Positions 40,973-41,038 of a stretch of 41,038 bases of DNA are shown here, piece after piece. The first letter of the stretch is position 1. Every line of letters starts with the position of its first letter. A program made the position numbers and the translations under genes. The DNA is from Parcubacteria group bacterium (GTDB taxonomy: Bacteria > Patescibacteriota > Minisyncoccia > Portnoybacterales > UBA2143): contig JABMPX010000002.1 in assembly GCA_013203625.1 (NCBI GenBank), positions 1-41,038 of the forward strand. The letters are read 5' to 3'. The notes beneath the pieces were generated by a model. That model saw only the letters and a program-made list of their open reading frames with translations. It did not search any database and had not been told where the DNA came from.

Positions 40973-41038
40973 ATGAGTAAAATTATGCCCAACAATGAAA
41001 TAGAAGAACGCTATCGCTGGATAGGACCAATAGTTGAT
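40973..41038 (+). CDS. Start of a possible IS481-like transposase, cut by the window edge
   Basis: Twenty-two codons are visible: MSKIMPNNEIEERYRW, then IGPIVD. The NNEIEERYRWI pattern resembles the start of helix-turn-helix IS481/DDE transposases seen in related genomes. The evidence is thin and based on memory of such sequences. Upstream, TGTGTACACA (40925-40934) could belong to an element end. The second ATG (40985) is an alternative start. Confidence 0.4.
   Translation, partial: MSKIMPNNEIEERYRWIGPIVD

Noticed and set aside
1-41038. tRNA, rRNA, CRISPR array or prophage genes
   Set aside because: I saw no cloverleaf with CCA-type ends, no rRNA core sequence, no regularly spaced repeat array and no phage structural genes in either strand.

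Overview
The window is AT-rich, densely packed bacterial DNA that reads with the standard code. It most likely comes from a Candidate Phyla Radiation (Patescibacteria) genome of the Parcubacteria type. This is inferred from an S10/spc operon with no L30 (rpmD) gene, from lysine-rich extensions on several ribosomal proteins, from reduced versions of housekeeping proteins (ThrRS without TGS domain, short RsmI and RecO, GuaA without its glutaminase domain), and from small uncharacterised proteins. No 16S gene is present, so the lineage is not proven.

Layout. 1-2662 (minus): tatD then leuS, which runs off the left edge. 2691-3006: a 37-aa plus-strand gene with its own promoter, a strong Shine-Dalgarno and a terminator. 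3026-5147 (minus): rsmI-metG. 5219-11304 (minus): recO, a one-TM cell-surface protein, glyS, an M16 peptidase and an AI-2E family permease. 11321-13169: a Cys-rich zinc-ribbon gene lying between two 60-bp hairpin repeats that are exact reverse complements of each other. 13234-14563 (plus): an orphan 380-aa gene with promoter, leader hairpin, Shine-Dalgarno and terminator. 14580-19538 (plus): dnaE-thrS. 19542-36354 (minus): one long str/S10/spc array, rpsL-rpsG-fusA-(73-aa protein)-tuf-rpsJ-rplC-rplD-rplW-rplB-rpsS-rplV-rpsC-rplP-rpmC-rpsQ-rplN-rplX-rplE-rpsN-rpsH-rplF-rplR-rpsE-rplO-secY-adk-map. 36424-41038: mscS, stand-alone guaA ATP-pyrophosphatase, an unknown 165-aa protein, an SDH-type Clp-fold protease with a small membrane protein, and the start of a possible transposase at the right edge.

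Most of the content is translation: ribosomal proteins, EF-Tu, EF-G, four aminoacyl-tRNA synthetases, rRNA methylation, N-terminal Met removal and Sec export. Replication/repair (dnaE, recO) and envelope genes make up most of the rest.

The least expected material is not in the housekeeping ORFs. (1) A 60-bp palindromic repeat occurs in three full copies and one half copy. It sits at gene ends, shows a compensatory base-pair change, and supplies the same C-terminal Lys-Asp-Ser-Pro-stop to rplC and rpsL. (2) Several promoters place the -10 box exactly 6 nt before the ATG, implying leaderless mRNAs, while a minority of genes have strong Shine-Dalgarno leaders. (3) Two promoters are nested inside the terminator of the preceding gene, and two divergent promoters share one -35 box. 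(4) A dispersed palindromic repeat lies in frame inside metG. (5) EF-Tu has a four-Cys loop, and a small protein between fusA and tuf ends like an SSB tail. Promoters, terminators and repeats were read by eye, and domain assignments come from recognised motifs; no database search was possible.
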